The notes under the pieces were generated by a model. The model worked only from the letters and a program-made list of their open reading frames with translations, searched no databases and was not told the origin of the DNA. The position numbers and the translations under genes are program-made. Positions 1-9,342 of a stretch of DNA of 60,594 bases are shown in pieces; position 1 is the stretch's first letter, and each line of letters begins with the position of its first letter. Origin of the DNA: Hyphococcus sp. (GTDB taxonomy: Bacteria > Pseudomonadota > Alphaproteobacteria > Caulobacterales > Parvularculaceae); NCBI GenBank assembly GCA_021776375.1, contig JAJFGA010000045.1, positions 1 to 60,594 on the forward strand, read 5' to 3'.

Positions 1-2
1 GC

Positions 3-338
3 AATGTTACTGCCGGAGACGAGTTACCCTACGTTGCCCATCACCAGCTGTTTTTAACGGCCGGTGTTGAAGCTGACAGGTGGGGCGGCGAGATCGCAAT
101 GTTTTATCAATCAGAGCGACGCACGGTTGCAGGACAAGGCGGCATCGTCCCAACTGAGCAACTTGATGCACACACGGTTTTTGATTTCTCCGGGTATTTG
201 CAAATTGTTGACGGCGTAAGGCTTCGCGGCAAAGTCGAAAACCTTTTCGATGAAGTCTATATTGCTGCAAACCGGCCAGCCGGGTTGCGTCCGGGATTGC
301 CGCGTACATTCTGGGTTGGCGTCGACGTCGCTCTTTAA
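3..338 (+). CDS. TonB-dependent receptor, C-terminal fragment (partial at window edge)
   Basis: Only the last ~111 codons are present; the reading frame is open to the left edge. The visible part alternates beta-strand-like segments and contains the late-barrel signature LRGKVENLFDEVY followed by RPGLPRTFWVGV, which is typical of the last strands of TonB-dependent outer-membrane receptors (siderophore, cobalamin or glycan uptake). The protein ends in ...VDVAL rather than the common terminal aromatic residue. The plug domain and TonB box lie outside the window, so the substrate cannot be inferred. A strong terminator follows the stop codon. Family assignment is confident; specificity is unknown. 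Confidence 0.85.
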   Translation, partial: NVTAGDELPYVAHHQLFLTAGVEADRWGGEIAMFYQSERRTVAGQGGIVPTEQLDAHTVFDFSGYLQIVDGVRLRGKVENLFDEVYIAANRPAGLRPGLPRTFWVGVDVAL

Positions 339-371
339 AAGCTACATCCATAAAACTTGCATCAAATGAAT

Positions 372-399
372 AGAGCCGCTCAATCGAGCGGCTCTTTTT
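372..399 (+). terminator. Rho-independent terminator after the TonB-receptor gene
   Basis: Perfect 10-bp inverted repeat AGAGCCGCTC / GAGCGGCTCT with a 4-base loop (aatc), followed directly by a run of T. It lies 34 bases after the receptor stop codon. A-rich sequence is lacking on the left arm, so it acts mainly in the plus direction. The next gene, anmK, converges from the right. Confidence 0.9.
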
Positions 400-440
400 G
401 TTCATAAGAAGACCACACACATCGCTGTAAAAATGCGACC

Positions 441-1574
441 TCAGATAGGCGAACGGTAAAAGACACCACCGCGCATCGGCGCCGGCGCGCGCGTTGTGTT
501 TGGAAAGCTTAGCGGTAGCTTTTTTAAGCTGCGCACAGCAAGATAGGCAAAACACTCCGCCTCAAGATCGTCGCCGCGCCAGCCTGCGTCTTCAGCCGTC
601 TTGACTGGCGCCCGAAGCTGCTCGCCAAGCGCGGCCATCATTGCCGGATTGTGTCGCCCGCCGCCACAGACTATCCACTCGCCAACCGCTTCGGGCAAAA
701 AACGCTCCGACTTTTCTATGCAGGCGGCGGTAAATGCGGTCAGTGTCGCCGCACCGTCCTCCGGCGTCAGTTTCGTTACCGGATCAAGTTTGAAATCATA
801 ACGGTCAAGGGATTTGGGCGGATGGCGGCGCAAGTAAGGCGCAAGCAGCAGCATCCGCAACACGTCGTCGTTCACCGCGCCAGCGCTGGCGAGCTTTCCG
901 CCCTCGTCCATAGCCTCGCCGATTTTTAGCTCGACCCATTCGTCGACAAGACCATTGCCGGGTCCGCAATCGAAGGCGACGAGATCAATTCCGCGCGCAC
1001 CGCGCGGCACATAGGTGATGTTGGAAACACCGCCAAGATTAATGACGCCAACCGCGTGATGGCGCGGCGGCGTCATCGCCGCGACCAGCGCACGGTGATA
1101 GATCGGCGCAAACGGCGCCCCCTCCCCGCCGGCGGCGACATCGGCTTTGCGAAAATCACCGACGACATCGATGCGGGTTTCATCAGCCAGCACGCGGCCA
1201 TCGCCGAGTTGCCAGGTTCGCCCGATACTGCCGCCATCACGCGGCGGACGGTGGAGGATGGTCTGGCCGTGAAAACCGATGACGTCGATGTTCTGCCGCT
1301 GAAGCCCGGACTGTTTCAGTATGTCCTCAACGGCCCGCACATGCGCATAGGTGACTTCGCCGGCCGCCTTGCCGATTTCCGCGGCCCCGTCGCGCCCTTC
1401 CAGCGCCGCTTTGATCGCGCGCCGGACCCAGATTTTGAGATCGCGGCTGTAAGGCTGATGCATCACCGCACCGGCCTCGACCACATTCTCGCCATCGGTG
1501 GTGAGGATCGCCGCATCGATCCCATCGAGCGAAGTGCCGCTCATCAGTCCAATTGCGGTCAAGGTGTCAGTCAT
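441..1574 (-). CDS. anmK: anhydro-N-acetylmuramic acid kinase
   Basis: AnmK phosphorylates and opens 1,6-anhydro-MurNAc released during peptidoglycan turnover, giving MurNAc-6-phosphate in the cytoplasmic recycling pathway. The 377-residue length is normal for the family. The N-terminal GLMSGTSLDGIDAA motif is the family ATP/phosphate-binding signature of the ASKHA fold, and FDCGPGNGLVDEW in the middle carries the catalytic Asp region. The gene is transcribed away from tyrS, sharing a ~165-bp divergent spacer. The anmK-tyrS divergent pair is common in alphaproteobacteria. No MurQ etherase is adjacent. Confidence 0.97.
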   Translation of the reverse strand: MTDTLTAIGLMSGTSLDGIDAAILTTDGENVVEAGAVMHQPYSRDLKIWVRRAIKAALEGRDGAAEIGKAAGEVTYAHVRAVEDILKQSGLQRQNIDVIGFHGQTILHRPPRDGGSIGRTWQLGDGRVLADETRIDVVGDFRKADVAAGGEGAPFAPIYHRALVAAMTPPRHHAVGVINLGGVSNITYVPRGARGIDLVAFDCGPGNGLVDEWVELKIGEAMDEGGKLASAGAVNDDVLRMLLLAPYLRRHPPKSLDRYDFKLDPVTKLTPEDGAATLTAFTAACIEKSERFLPEAVGEWIVCGGGRHNPAMMAALGEQLRAPVKTAEDAGWRGDDLEAECFAYLAVRSLKKLPLSFPNTTRAPAPMRGGVFYRSPI

Positions 1575-1683
1575 CGGCGGGGTCCATCAGCCTAGCTCGA
1601 ATTTACTTACCCAGAGTCGCTAAATTGTCTGAAGGCTTTTTTAACGTAAAGCCCACGCCGCCTGCAGAAGAATTGGAAATCCC

Positions 1684-1705
1684 CCCGCACCATGGTAGGT
1701 GCGGG
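1684..1705 (+). promoter_or_regulatory. hairpin in the tyrS leader
   Basis: Perfect 8-bp stem CCCGCACC / GGTGCGGG with a 6-base loop (atggta), ending 35 bases before the tyrS start codon at 1741. No T-tract follows, so it is not a normal terminator, and it has no T-box features. It may be a leader structure affecting translation or stability, or the 5' end of the transcript. Function is inferred only from position. Confidence 0.35.
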
Positions 1706-1740
1706 CGAGGCCTCATTCACACAAAGATCAAGCTGACCAA

Positions 1741-2985
1741 ATGTCTTTTAAATCTGAATTCCTGAACACGCTGGACCAGCGCGGCTTTATCGCGCAAGGG
1801 ACCAATCTCGAAGGCCTTGACGAGAAGGCCGCCGCTGGCGTCCTCACCGGTTATATCGGTTTTGATGCGACCGCAAAAAGCCTCCATGCCGGCAGCCTGA
1901 TCCAGATCATGCTGCTCTACTGGCTGCAACAGACCGGCCACCGGCCGGTTGCACTGATGGGCGGCGGCACCACCAAAGTCGGCGATCCGTCTGGCAAGGA
2001 CGTGCAGCGCGCGCTTCTTTCCGATGCGGAAATCGATGACAATATCGCCTCGATCAAGGGCGTATTCGAGCAGTTTTTGAGCTTCGGTGACGGCCCGCAA
2101 GAAGCGATGATGGTCAACAATGACGATTGGCTGTCAAAACTCGGCTATGTTGAGTTCCTGCGCGATTATGGCGTTCATTTTACAATCAACCGCATGCTGA
2201 CCTTTGACAGCGTCAAGCTGCGCCTTGAGCGCGAAAGCCCGCTGACGTTTCTTGAATTCAACTACATGCTGATGCAGGCCTATGACTTTCATGCACTCTG
2301 CAACCGCATCGGCTGCACGCTGCAGCTCGGCGGCTCCGATCAGTGGGGGAATATCGTCAACGGGGTTGAGCTATGTCGGCGCAAAGACAAGGTTGAAGTA
2401 TTCGGCCTGACCACACCGCTATTGACGACGGCGTCGGGAAAGAAAATGGGCAAGACCGAAGCTGGCGCCGTATGGCTGAATGCGGATATGTTTTCACCAT
2501 ATGATTACTGGCAATATTGGCGCAATGTCGAAGACGCCGATGTCGCGACCTTGCTGGCGCGGTTTACAACCATGCCGATGGACGAAGTGCGTAGGCTTGG
2601 CGCGCTTGAAGGTGCGGAAATCAACGACGCAAAGAAAATTCTGGCGAGCGAGGCGACCGCCATGTTGCATGGCCGCGACGCCGCCGACAGGGCGGCCACA
2701 ACAGCACAGGAGACATTTGAAAAAGGCGGGCTTGGCGATGACCTGCCGACTATTCAGCTCAGCACAAGCGCTATTAAAGCCGGCGCAACGGTCATTGATC
2801 AGTTCTTGGCAGCGGACTTGTGCGCCTCGAAAGGCGAAGCGCGCCGCCATATCAAGGCGGGCGCCCTGAAAATAAACGACCAGCCGGTTCGCGAGGAACG
2901 CAATCTCGCACCCGACGATATAAAAGATGGGGCCGTCAAGCTTTCTATTGGCAAGAAAAAACACGCAATTATCAACGTCATCTGA
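1741..2985 (+). CDS. tyrS: tyrosyl-tRNA synthetase
   Basis: Class I aminoacyl-tRNA synthetase charging tRNA-Tyr. The 414-residue reading from ATG 1741 starts [15 protein letters not shown], as in other bacterial TyrRS; an upstream in-frame ATG at 1699 would add an unlikely 14-residue tail. Visible motifs are the HIGH variant SLHAGSL near residue 50, GGSDQWGNI in the tyrosine/ATP pocket, the KMSKS-type loop GKKMGKT near residue 230, and a C-terminal S4 RNA-binding domain ([21 protein letters not shown]). The ribosome binding site is weak. The stop codon abuts, with zero spacing, the stop codon of the convergent AsmA-like gene. Confidence 0.97.
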   Translation: MSFKSEFLNTLDQRGFIAQGTNLEGLDEKAAAGVLTGYIGFDATAKSLHAGSLIQIMLLYWLQQTGHRPVALMGGGTTKVGDPSGKDVQRALLSDAEIDDNIASIKGVFEQFLSFGDGPQEAMMVNNDDWLSKLGYVEFLRDYGVHFTINRMLTFDSVKLRLERESPLTFLEFNYMLMQAYDFHALCNRIGCTLQLGGSDQWGNIVNGVELCRRKDKVEVFGLTTPLLTTASGKKMGKTEAGAVWLNADMFSPYDYWQYWRNVEDADVATLLARFTTMPMDEVRRLGALEGAEINDAKKILASEATAMLHGRDAADRAATTAQETFEKGGLGDDLPTIQLSTSAIKAGATVIDQFLAADLCASKGEARRHIKAGALKINDQPVREERNLAPDDIKDGAVKLSIGKKKHAIINVI

Positions 2986-5900
2986 TTACGGGTTGGATTG
3001 AGTGTCCACAGATGGCGCATCACCGGCTTCATCCGGCGTTTGTTCAGTTTGCGGAACCGGCGCGTTATCGTTAGCAGGCCGCAGTGGCTCAAATAAATTG
3101 CGGAAGATGCCCGGTGTCAGCGCAGAAAGCGGGTTGACGAACACGTCCGGCGCCGTGCGATCACCGGTTATGCTGTAAGACAGAGCGAGAATACCCTCGC
3201 CTTTCTTGCCGACGAAGAGATCGCCAATGATCGGCGTATTCCCCAGCACAGAATTAATCTGGTAAATCGGTGCTACGGCGCCATTAAGCTTCACCACGCC
3301 CCCATCATAAATTTCAATGTCGCCGGCAGCTGTCAGCCCCACCGACGAACCGGTGGCGCGAAATTTATCGATGGAAAGAACATTGTCGGTTAAATCAAAC
3401 TCGCCATAGACTTCGGACAGATCGATGCCTTCGCCGTTTAGTAAATCAGAGAGGCCGTCAAAGGAACCAGCCGAAAACAATCTTGCAAGCAACGGCGCGT
3501 CAATGACGTGAAGATTTTGGGCCTCAATCACACCAAACAGCCCCTTACGGCCAGGCTCCGCAAACGCGATCTCCATCGATCCCTCACCGCCGCTAATCGA
3601 TTTATAGCCGAACACCGCCTTTAACAGCTCGCCCAAAGCGCTGGTGCGCGCCTCAATCGACTGGCCCGGCCCCTCGTCTTCGCCGGTGTGCGACAGCATA
3701 ACCTTCAAAGGCTCTCCGCCAGTGGAGAAGGCAGTAAGGTCCAATGCCTGTAACGTCGTCGCGTCGCGCCAAAGATCGAGACTGACATTATTGTAGTCGA
3801 CATTTTCACGCATGCGCATCTTGTCGATGCGCGCCGTCAGGAACAATCCCGGCCCCCAATTCACGGCCGCGCCGTCATCGCTCGCCCCGCTGCCGCCAAC
3901 GAGTTGCTCCAATACTGGCCCCGCCAGCAAGAAATCGCCGATCGCAGTGACGGCGAACTCGCCTGTCGATTTGCGCTCGGCTGAAAGATTAAGGCTGGCG
4001 GCGTCTTTCAATTCAAATAGCGGAAACGCCGCGGATGCCAGCGCTCCATCTTTGAATTGAAGATTACCAAAAATGGCGGCGCCGTCGCCATTGAGTTCAA
4101 TTTTTTCAATATCAAAGCCGCCGTCTGAAAACTTTGTCCTGATCGTCCCAACAGCCGGCGCACCCGCCGGTTTGCGCCAATCCAGCGCATCGATTGTCAA
4201 TACCGCGTTTTCAAAATCCGCTGTTGCTTCAAGGGTTTCAAAATTTCCAATTTTACCAAGGGCGTTTGCCGTGAAGGTTACGGGTCCGCGAATATATTGG
4301 CGCGAAGAAATGCCGAAGAGGTCGCCAGTCGAAGAATCCACCGTTCCAGTAATAGAAAAACTTGATGGGCCATCCTCAGCAAAGAAATTCTGCCGCCAGA
4401 CGATATCAATCGGCGCCTCCGAAAGCTGCGCCTCGGCGGTGATCGTTACCGAGCGGGGTTTCAAATCAACACGGCCTTTCGCATCGGTAAGCTCTGCATC
4501 GCCAGTGATGCCGGTGATACGCATCGCCTCAAAGGTCGCCAACCCGCTATAGCGATAATCTTCCGCCGGAACATCACGCTTGTTAGGCCGCATAATTTCG
4601 ATACGCGCGCGCGCATCTCCATGAAACTGATCCGGATCGAGATTTATTTTCGACATTAAAAGCATCGGCTCTTGATCAAGCACGCCGAGTATATCTTCAG
4701 ATTTTCCGGTCGCCAGAAAGCGAATATAGGTCGGCTGCCATTTAGGCGTGAAAACCGGAAACTCGACTTCTGCTTCGGAGATTGCGACAGCGCCGACCCG
4801 CCCACTCGTTGCTTTCAATAAAAAACTATTTCCCCGTAAAACGCCGCTGCCAACTCCGGCGGTGAGCGGCGTCATCTGCTTGACGAAATACGCCTTCGCG
4901 CCCTGAACATCAAAGCTAACCGTCAATGCTTCATCGGGAACCGGCTGCCCCTTGACCACCGCGCCCTCGGCCAGAGCCAGTTTCGCGTTGATATTTTCTA
5001 TGGCCGCCGCCTCTAGGCGGACTTCAACCCAGTCACGCGCACCCATCGCCATGCCCAATGGCCACAGCTTCAGCAAACGCTCAGGATCAATAGCGCCGTC
5101 AATTTTGATTGACGCATCAACGCCAGGAGATGGTTTGCCGCCGCTTTCATCCGCTCGCGGAAACGACATAGAGAAGTTCCCGCCGGCGCTAACATCCAGC
5201 AAGGACAGCGCGATATCGCTCAGATCGATCCGCTGGTCAGCAAAATGATAGCCGCCTGAGACAGCCGCCTTATCAATCAATAACGGCGCACGCATTCGGC
5301 TCGGAACATTAAGCGTCAACGCCTCGCTCTCAAGGTCAAAGCCAACCCATTCCGGATTACGAACATCATCGCCAAACTGGAGATTAACGGCCCCATTAAG
5401 CTCGCCGCTGCTGCCATTCACATCAAATGCAAAACGTTCAATAACGAATTCGTTCTTTGCCGGATCAAATTGCGATTCCCATTCGATGAATTCGACCGGG
5501 GTAGGCGTCAGCCCTAGCCGCAAACTTCCGCCTTCGACCCGCGCGACAAAACTTGACGCCAGCACGTCGCCGCTTGACGTCAAGGAAATGACTGCAGCGC
5601 CGGAAACCGGCGCATCAAGAATAGCGGTGCGATCACCGTAAAACATACTTAAAATATCGCCGATTGGAAAATTAGCGCCGTCTATATCCAAAGTTATGAC
5701 GCCGCTGTTTTCACTATAGTCCGCCTCAACGGCGATGGATGCTGGCGCACTCCCAGTGTCTATGGCGCCGCCAATAAGCGCGGATAAACCACCGGTTTGC
5801 TTTTTGATTACAATGCTCGCATTGCGCGTCATCCAGGAACGGCCCGATGCAATATCAACGAATGTGATCTCTGCATCGGTCATTTCCGCATTTTCAAACG

Positions 5901-6396
5901 CGTTGTTGAGAACGTTTAGGTCAAGCAATGAGGAAAGGCGCGTGAAAGGAGATTTTCTGGCGCTACTGCGCACAGCCGGCAACTCCACATTCTGTTCGGC
6001 GTTTCTGACTACGCGAAATTTGGCGCCACTCGCGACAACCGTGCGCGGACCAGCTTCTCCACTAAGAAAATCGCCCAGCGCGAAAGTCATCCCAACTTCA
6101 GATGCGCTGGCCGCCTCATTGGCCGCATCATCAATAATCTGTATACCGCTCAGGTGAACTACATAAGCGCCCTTGCCTTCCTGGCGGGCAAGCTTGATGG
6201 TTTCGACTGCGCAGCGATAGCCTTCCGGCAAGCGGTTCTGTACGGCAAACTCAACGCTTGGTTTGAAAATAGACAGAGAAACCGGACCGCTCTCCAGCCG
6301 CCAGAACAGGAAGGCGCCTCCGGCGGCGATAACGGCAATTGCGATAGCGGCGACTTCGATAACAATGAGACCGGCTTTCGCAGCACGTTTTCTCAT
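2986..6396 (-). CDS. AsmA-like / DUF3971 inner-membrane-anchored periplasmic protein
   Basis: A 1136-residue protein with a single N-terminal membrane anchor (about residues 8-31, IVIEVAAIAIAVIAAGGAFLFW) and a long beta-rich periplasmic region. The sequence after the anchor (SGPVSLSIFKP...) is typical of the DUF3971 half, and the region near residues 950-1090 (ISGGEGSMEIAF..., GEFDLTDNVLSIDKF, GDIEIYDGGVVKLNGAVAP) matches the AsmA C-terminal domain. The size and layout resemble YhdP/TamB-type AsmA proteins, which form hydrophobic grooves thought to carry phospholipid to the outer membrane. The last ~40 residues are a proline-, glutamate- and aspartate-rich disordered tail. The role is inferred from the family; substrate unknown. 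Confidence 0.85.
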   Translation of the reverse strand: MRKRAAKAGLIVIEVAAIAIAVIAAGGAFLFWRLESGPVSLSIFKPSVEFAVQNRLPEGYRCAVETIKLARQEGKGAYVVHLSGIQIIDDAANEAASASEVGMTFALGDFLSGEAGPRTVVASGAKFRVVRNAEQNVELPAVRSSARKSPFTRLSSLLDLNVLNNAFENAEMTDAEITFVDIASGRSWMTRNASIVIKKQTGGLSALIGGAIDTGSAPASIAVEADYSENSGVITLDIDGANFPIGDILSMFYGDRTAILDAPVSGAAVISLTSSGDVLASSFVARVEGGSLRLGLTPTPVEFIEWESQFDPAKNEFVIERFAFDVNGSSGELNGAVNLQFGDDVRNPEWVGFDLESEALTLNVPSRMRAPLLIDKAAVSGGYHFADQRIDLSDIALSLLDVSAGGNFSMSFPRADESGGKPSPGVDASIKIDGAIDPERLLKLWPLGMAMGARDWVEVRLEAAAIENINAKLALAEGAVVKGQPVPDEALTVSFDVQGAKAYFVKQMTPLTAGVGSGVLRGNSFLLKATSGRVGAVAISEAEVEFPVFTPKWQPTYIRFLATGKSEDILGVLDQEPMLLMSKINLDPDQFHGDARARIEIMRPNKRDVPAEDYRYSGLATFEAMRITGITGDAELTDAKGRVDLKPRSVTITAEAQLSEAPIDIVWRQNFFAEDGPSSFSITGTVDSSTGDLFGISSRQYIRGPVTFTANALGKIGNFETLEATADFENAVLTIDALDWRKPAGAPAVGTIRTKFSDGGFDIEKIELNGDGAAIFGNLQFKDGALASAAFPLFELKDAASLNLSAERKSTGEFAVTAIGDFLLAGPVLEQLVGGSGASDDGAAVNWGPGLFLTARIDKMRMRENVDYNNVSLDLWRDATTLQALDLTAFSTGGEPLKVMLSHTGEDEGPGQSIEARTSALGELLKAVFGYKSISGGEGSMEIAFAEPGRKGLFGVIEAQNLHVIDAPLLARLFSAGSFDGLSDLLNGEGIDLSEVYGEFDLTDNVLSIDKFRATGSSVGLTAAGDIEIYDGGVVKLNGAVAPIYQINSVLGNTPIIGDLFVGKKGEGILALSYSITGDRTAPDVFVNPLSALTPGIFRNLFEPLRPANDNAPVPQTEQTPDEAGDAPSVDTQSNP

Positions 6397-6586
6397 ATCG
6401 ATACCAGACCGTCGCCGGCCACCCTGTTACTGCACCCAATTATACCAAGACGCCCGCCCCCTAAAAAACGTCTGAGCGGTAGGCGTACCTACCAAATTGG
6501 CTAGCTGCAAGAGCAGCGCCGCTCTGGCGGAATCCCAAAAGCTGGATATTGTGCGCTGCTTAAATTCAAATTTTCAAGGACTAACG

Positions 6587-7057
6587 ATGACAAAGGATCT
6601 CGAACCTGGCGCTAAAGCGCCGGCTTTTTCGATGGAAACCGGCGACGGCGCTAAAATCGCTTCCAAAGACCTGAAGGGCAAAAAAATCGTTCTCTATTTC
6701 TACCCTAAGGACGATACGCCTGGCTGCACAAAGGAGGCGATCGCCTTTTCCAAGGACATCGCAAAGTTCAAACGCGCCGGGGCTGTAGTTGTCGGAGTGT
6801 CCAAAGATACTCCCGCTAAGCATCAGAAATTTAAGGACAAACATGGCTTGAAAGTTACGTTAGGGGCGGATGAGGATGGTCAGGTTGTGGAGAAATATGG
6901 CGTCTGGGTCGAAAAAAATATGTATGGGCGCAAAAATCTGGGAATTGAGCGCGCAACCTTTCTGATCGACGAAAAAGGCGTGATCCGCCAGATCTGGCGC
7001 AAAGTGAAAGTGGCGGGACACGCCGCTGAAGTCCTCGATGCGGTAAAAGCCCTTTGA
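6587..7057 (+). CDS. bcp: thioredoxin-dependent peroxiredoxin of the Bcp/PrxQ family
   Basis: Reduces hydrogen and alkyl hydroperoxides in the cytoplasm. The 156-residue reading starts at ATG 6587 (MTKDLEPGAKAPAF) after AAGGA; longer in-frame extensions to 6497 lack family similarity. The peroxidatic cysteine is C47 in DDTPGCTKEA. The residue five positions later, often a resolving Cys in Bcp proteins, is Ile, and C47 is the only cysteine in the whole protein, so this is a 1-Cys type. The stop codon overlaps the TTG start of the next gene (TTGA), so the two are probably translationally coupled. Confidence 0.95.
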   Translation: MTKDLEPGAKAPAFSMETGDGAKIASKDLKGKKIVLYFYPKDDTPGCTKEAIAFSKDIAKFKRAGAVVVGVSKDTPAKHQKFKDKHGLKVTLGADEDGQVVEKYGVWVEKNMYGRKNLGIERATFLIDEKGVIRQIWRKVKVAGHAAEVLDAVKAL

Positions 7058-7869
7058 CGACAACGCCCTCCACACTGCTGGAAGCCGCAATCACCGTTCT
7101 CAAATCCGGTGATGCAACTGCGAAGTGCGTCGCCGCCGAGCAGGCTGTATCAGCGCTCGGCGTAGGCGGGGCGATTGGTGATTTTGCCAGCATGCACCCA
7201 CCACTGCGCCCAGCGCGGCCATCCAGACCCATTCTTGCACGCCCCGCAGATGTCCCTCGTCGTCGGCTTGGCTCGATTGAGGGCCGCATCGCCCTGCTCC
7301 ATGCGATTGCCCATATCGAGTTCAACGCCATCGACCTCGCCTTTGATATGGCGGCCCGTTTCGCTGGTGAAATAAATGCCCTCGGGCTGGACAGCATGGC
7401 TTTCCTGCGCGACTGGATCGGCGTTGGCGGTGACGAGGCGCGTCATTTCGGGCTGATCGCGCACCGGCTATCAGACCTTGGCGCGTCCTATGGCGATTTT
7501 CCCGCCCATAATGGCCTCTGGGAGGCGGCGGAAAAAACTTCCGAGACCCTCCTCGCCCGGGTCGTGGTCGCGCCGCTCATTCTGGAAGCCAGAGGCCTGG
7601 ACGTAACGCCGGGAATGATCACCCGATTACGCGAGGCTGGCGACAATCAGAGCGCTGCCGTCCTGGAGATCATTTATGAGGAAGAAATTAGCCATGTGGC
7701 CTGTGGAAAACGCTGGTTTCATGCTATTTGCAATGCACAGTCCCTGGAGCCCGCGGCGACTTTTCACGCGTTGCGGGCTGAATATTTCAGCGGCGCCCTA
7801 AAACCGCCGTTTAATCACGAGGCTCGGGAACGAGCCGGCTTGGCGAGAGAGCTTTATGACCCGATATGA
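7054..7869 (+). CDS. DUF455 ferritin-like diiron protein
   Basis: A 271-residue member of the DUF455 ferritin-like family. Iron-ligand style motifs in the helical core are E76, HIE at 87-89, EARH at 128-131, E179 and EEEISH at 209-214, as expected for a two-helix-pair diiron site. The start is TTG at 7054, overlapping the bcp stop (TTGA). No better start lies downstream before the conserved region, and the coupling makes it plausible. The biochemical role of DUF455 proteins is not established. The link to a peroxiredoxin suggests oxidative stress or iron handling, but this is inference. Confidence 0.85.
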   Translation: MTTTPSTLLEAAITVLKSGDATAKCVAAEQAVSALGVGGAIGDFASMHPPLRPARPSRPILARPADVPRRRLGSIEGRIALLHAIAHIEFNAIDLAFDMAARFAGEINALGLDSMAFLRDWIGVGGDEARHFGLIAHRLSDLGASYGDFPAHNGLWEAAEKTSETLLARVVVAPLILEARGLDVTPGMITRLREAGDNQSAAVLEIIYEEEISHVACGKRWFHAICNAQSLEPAATFHALRAEYFSGALKPPFNHEARERAGLARELYDPI

Positions 7870-8025
7870 TACAAACACCTGCTATAGGGGCTGAGACTGT
7901 CCAGGATTGAAAAAAAACACGTTACACCATCACATAGCTGTTGCGTAATGCCCGGTTTTACGCTGCAATATATTAAGGGGTGGCAGCGCATAATCGGATT
8001 TGTGTGTTCAAGGGGCGTTAGTTGA

Positions 8026-9342
8026 ATGAGTCGTCGTTCCAGTAAAATGAAACGCGTACTGAGCCGGCTTTTTAAAGAGCGGCAAATCTACCATCGCAGC
8101 GATGGTGTCGTTCATTTTATTTCTATGTCCGCAAAGACCCAGATTGCGCTCGCCGTCGTGGTGCTCGCAGCGGCGGTTTGGGTTGCTTATTCCTCAGTCA
8201 ATGTCGTCTTTAAAGAACAGATTATCGTCGCCAAAGAGCGCGAACGCCTGGTGATGCAGACCAATCTTTCCAAGCGTCTCCATGAAGCGCAGAAAGCCTA
8301 TGACGACGTCAACTATCTGAACAATACGATTGAACGCGAATTCGATGAGACGATGGACGATATCTGGTCGCGCCATCGCATGCTCGCCAATATGGTTGAG
8401 CGCAAAGCCGGCATAGACCAGCTGCTTGATACGCAGGCCGATGGATTGTCCGCCGCCGGCGGGCCAAACGGCCAGAAGCCGACCAACGGCAACCGCATCA
8501 TGATCGACATTGCTCCGGGCGAACCAACGCCGCGCCAGTCGCGCATGTCAGTGCTACGCAAAGAGGCTGCGGCGGAAGCGGCGATCGACAAACAAAAAGC
8601 CGCAGAGGACGGTCTTGCGGCCGGCGCCATCGAATCGATGGAAGAAGCGGCTGCAGATTTGTATCTTGAACAGTTGTTGCTTTTGGCGTCGGTTGAAGAA
8701 AAAACCGCCAAGGAGATTGATGAGTTCCGCCGCGTCATCGACAGCACCGGCGTCTCTCCAGATGCGTTGATCACACCGGCTAAAATTTCCAACATCGTGC
8801 TGGCGCAGGGCGGCCCGTTCATCAACCCGACGAATGACGATGGCGAGCCCGTCAAATTTTTTCAGCATGCTAATAGAACAGCCGCTCTCATTGATGAGTT
8901 GAACGCTGTAGAATCCACCCTTAACCATCTTCCCCTATCGTCGCCGTTGACTGTGGCGCGCCGCTATACCAGCGGCTTTGGCATCCGTCGCGACCCTATC
9001 AATGGGCGCCATTCCAGCCATTACGGCATCGATTTTGCTGCACCCTGGGCGTCGCCGGTAACGGCAACGGCCGCGGGGGTGGTGAAATTCGCGGGAACAC
9101 GATCAGGGTTTGGGCGCGTGGTTGAAATCGACCATGGAAACGGATTTGTAACCCGATACGCTCATATGAGTAGGATCACTGTAAAGGCGAGGCAAAAGGT
9201 TAATCTTCATGACAAGGTAGGCGAGTTGGGCTCCAGCGGCCGTTCCACAGGTCCGCATGTTCACTACGAAATCATGTTCAAGAAAAGACCCATAAACCCA
9301 CGTCGTTTTATCGAGGCAGGTAGATATGTTTTCGAAAGCTAA
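8026..9342 (+). CDS. M23 family metallopeptidase with N-terminal membrane anchor and coiled coil
   Basis: A 438-residue inner-membrane protein with a short basic cytoplasmic head (1-37), one membrane helix (about 38-57), a periplasmic alpha-helical/coiled-coil part rich in Glu, Ala and Arg, and a C-terminal LytM/M23 zinc peptidase domain. All zinc and catalytic positions are visible: H332-x3-D336 in HYGID, H380 in RYAHM, and H411/H413 in HVHYE, so it should be an active peptidoglycan DD-endopeptidase. It overlaps the following bactofilin gene by 17 bases. M23-bactofilin operons are known in alphaproteobacteria, where the bactofilin polymer positions the hydrolase for local envelope shaping such as stalks or buds. 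Confidence 0.93.
   Translation: MSRRSSKMKRVLSRLFKERQIYHRSDGVVHFISMSAKTQIALAVVVLAAAVWVAYSSVNVVFKEQIIVAKERERLVMQTNLSKRLHEAQKAYDDVNYLNNTIEREFDETMDDIWSRHRMLANMVERKAGIDQLLDTQADGLSAAGGPNGQKPTNGNRIMIDIAPGEPTPRQSRMSVLRKEAAAEAAIDKQKAAEDGLAAGAIESMEEAAADLYLEQLLLLASVEEKTAKEIDEFRRVIDSTGVSPDALITPAKISNIVLAQGGPFINPTNDDGEPVKFFQHANRTAALIDELNAVESTLNHLPLSSPLTVARRYTSGFGIRRDPINGRHSSHYGIDFAAPWASPVTATAAGVVKFAGTRSGFGRVVEIDHGNGFVTRYAHMSRITVKARQKVNLHDKVGELGSSGRSTGPHVHYEIMFKKRPINPRRFIEAGRYVFES

Noticed and set aside
1575-1740. T-box or other tRNA-sensing leader before tyrS
   Set aside because: No specifier loop, T-box sequence or terminator/antiterminator pair is visible; only a simple hairpin.
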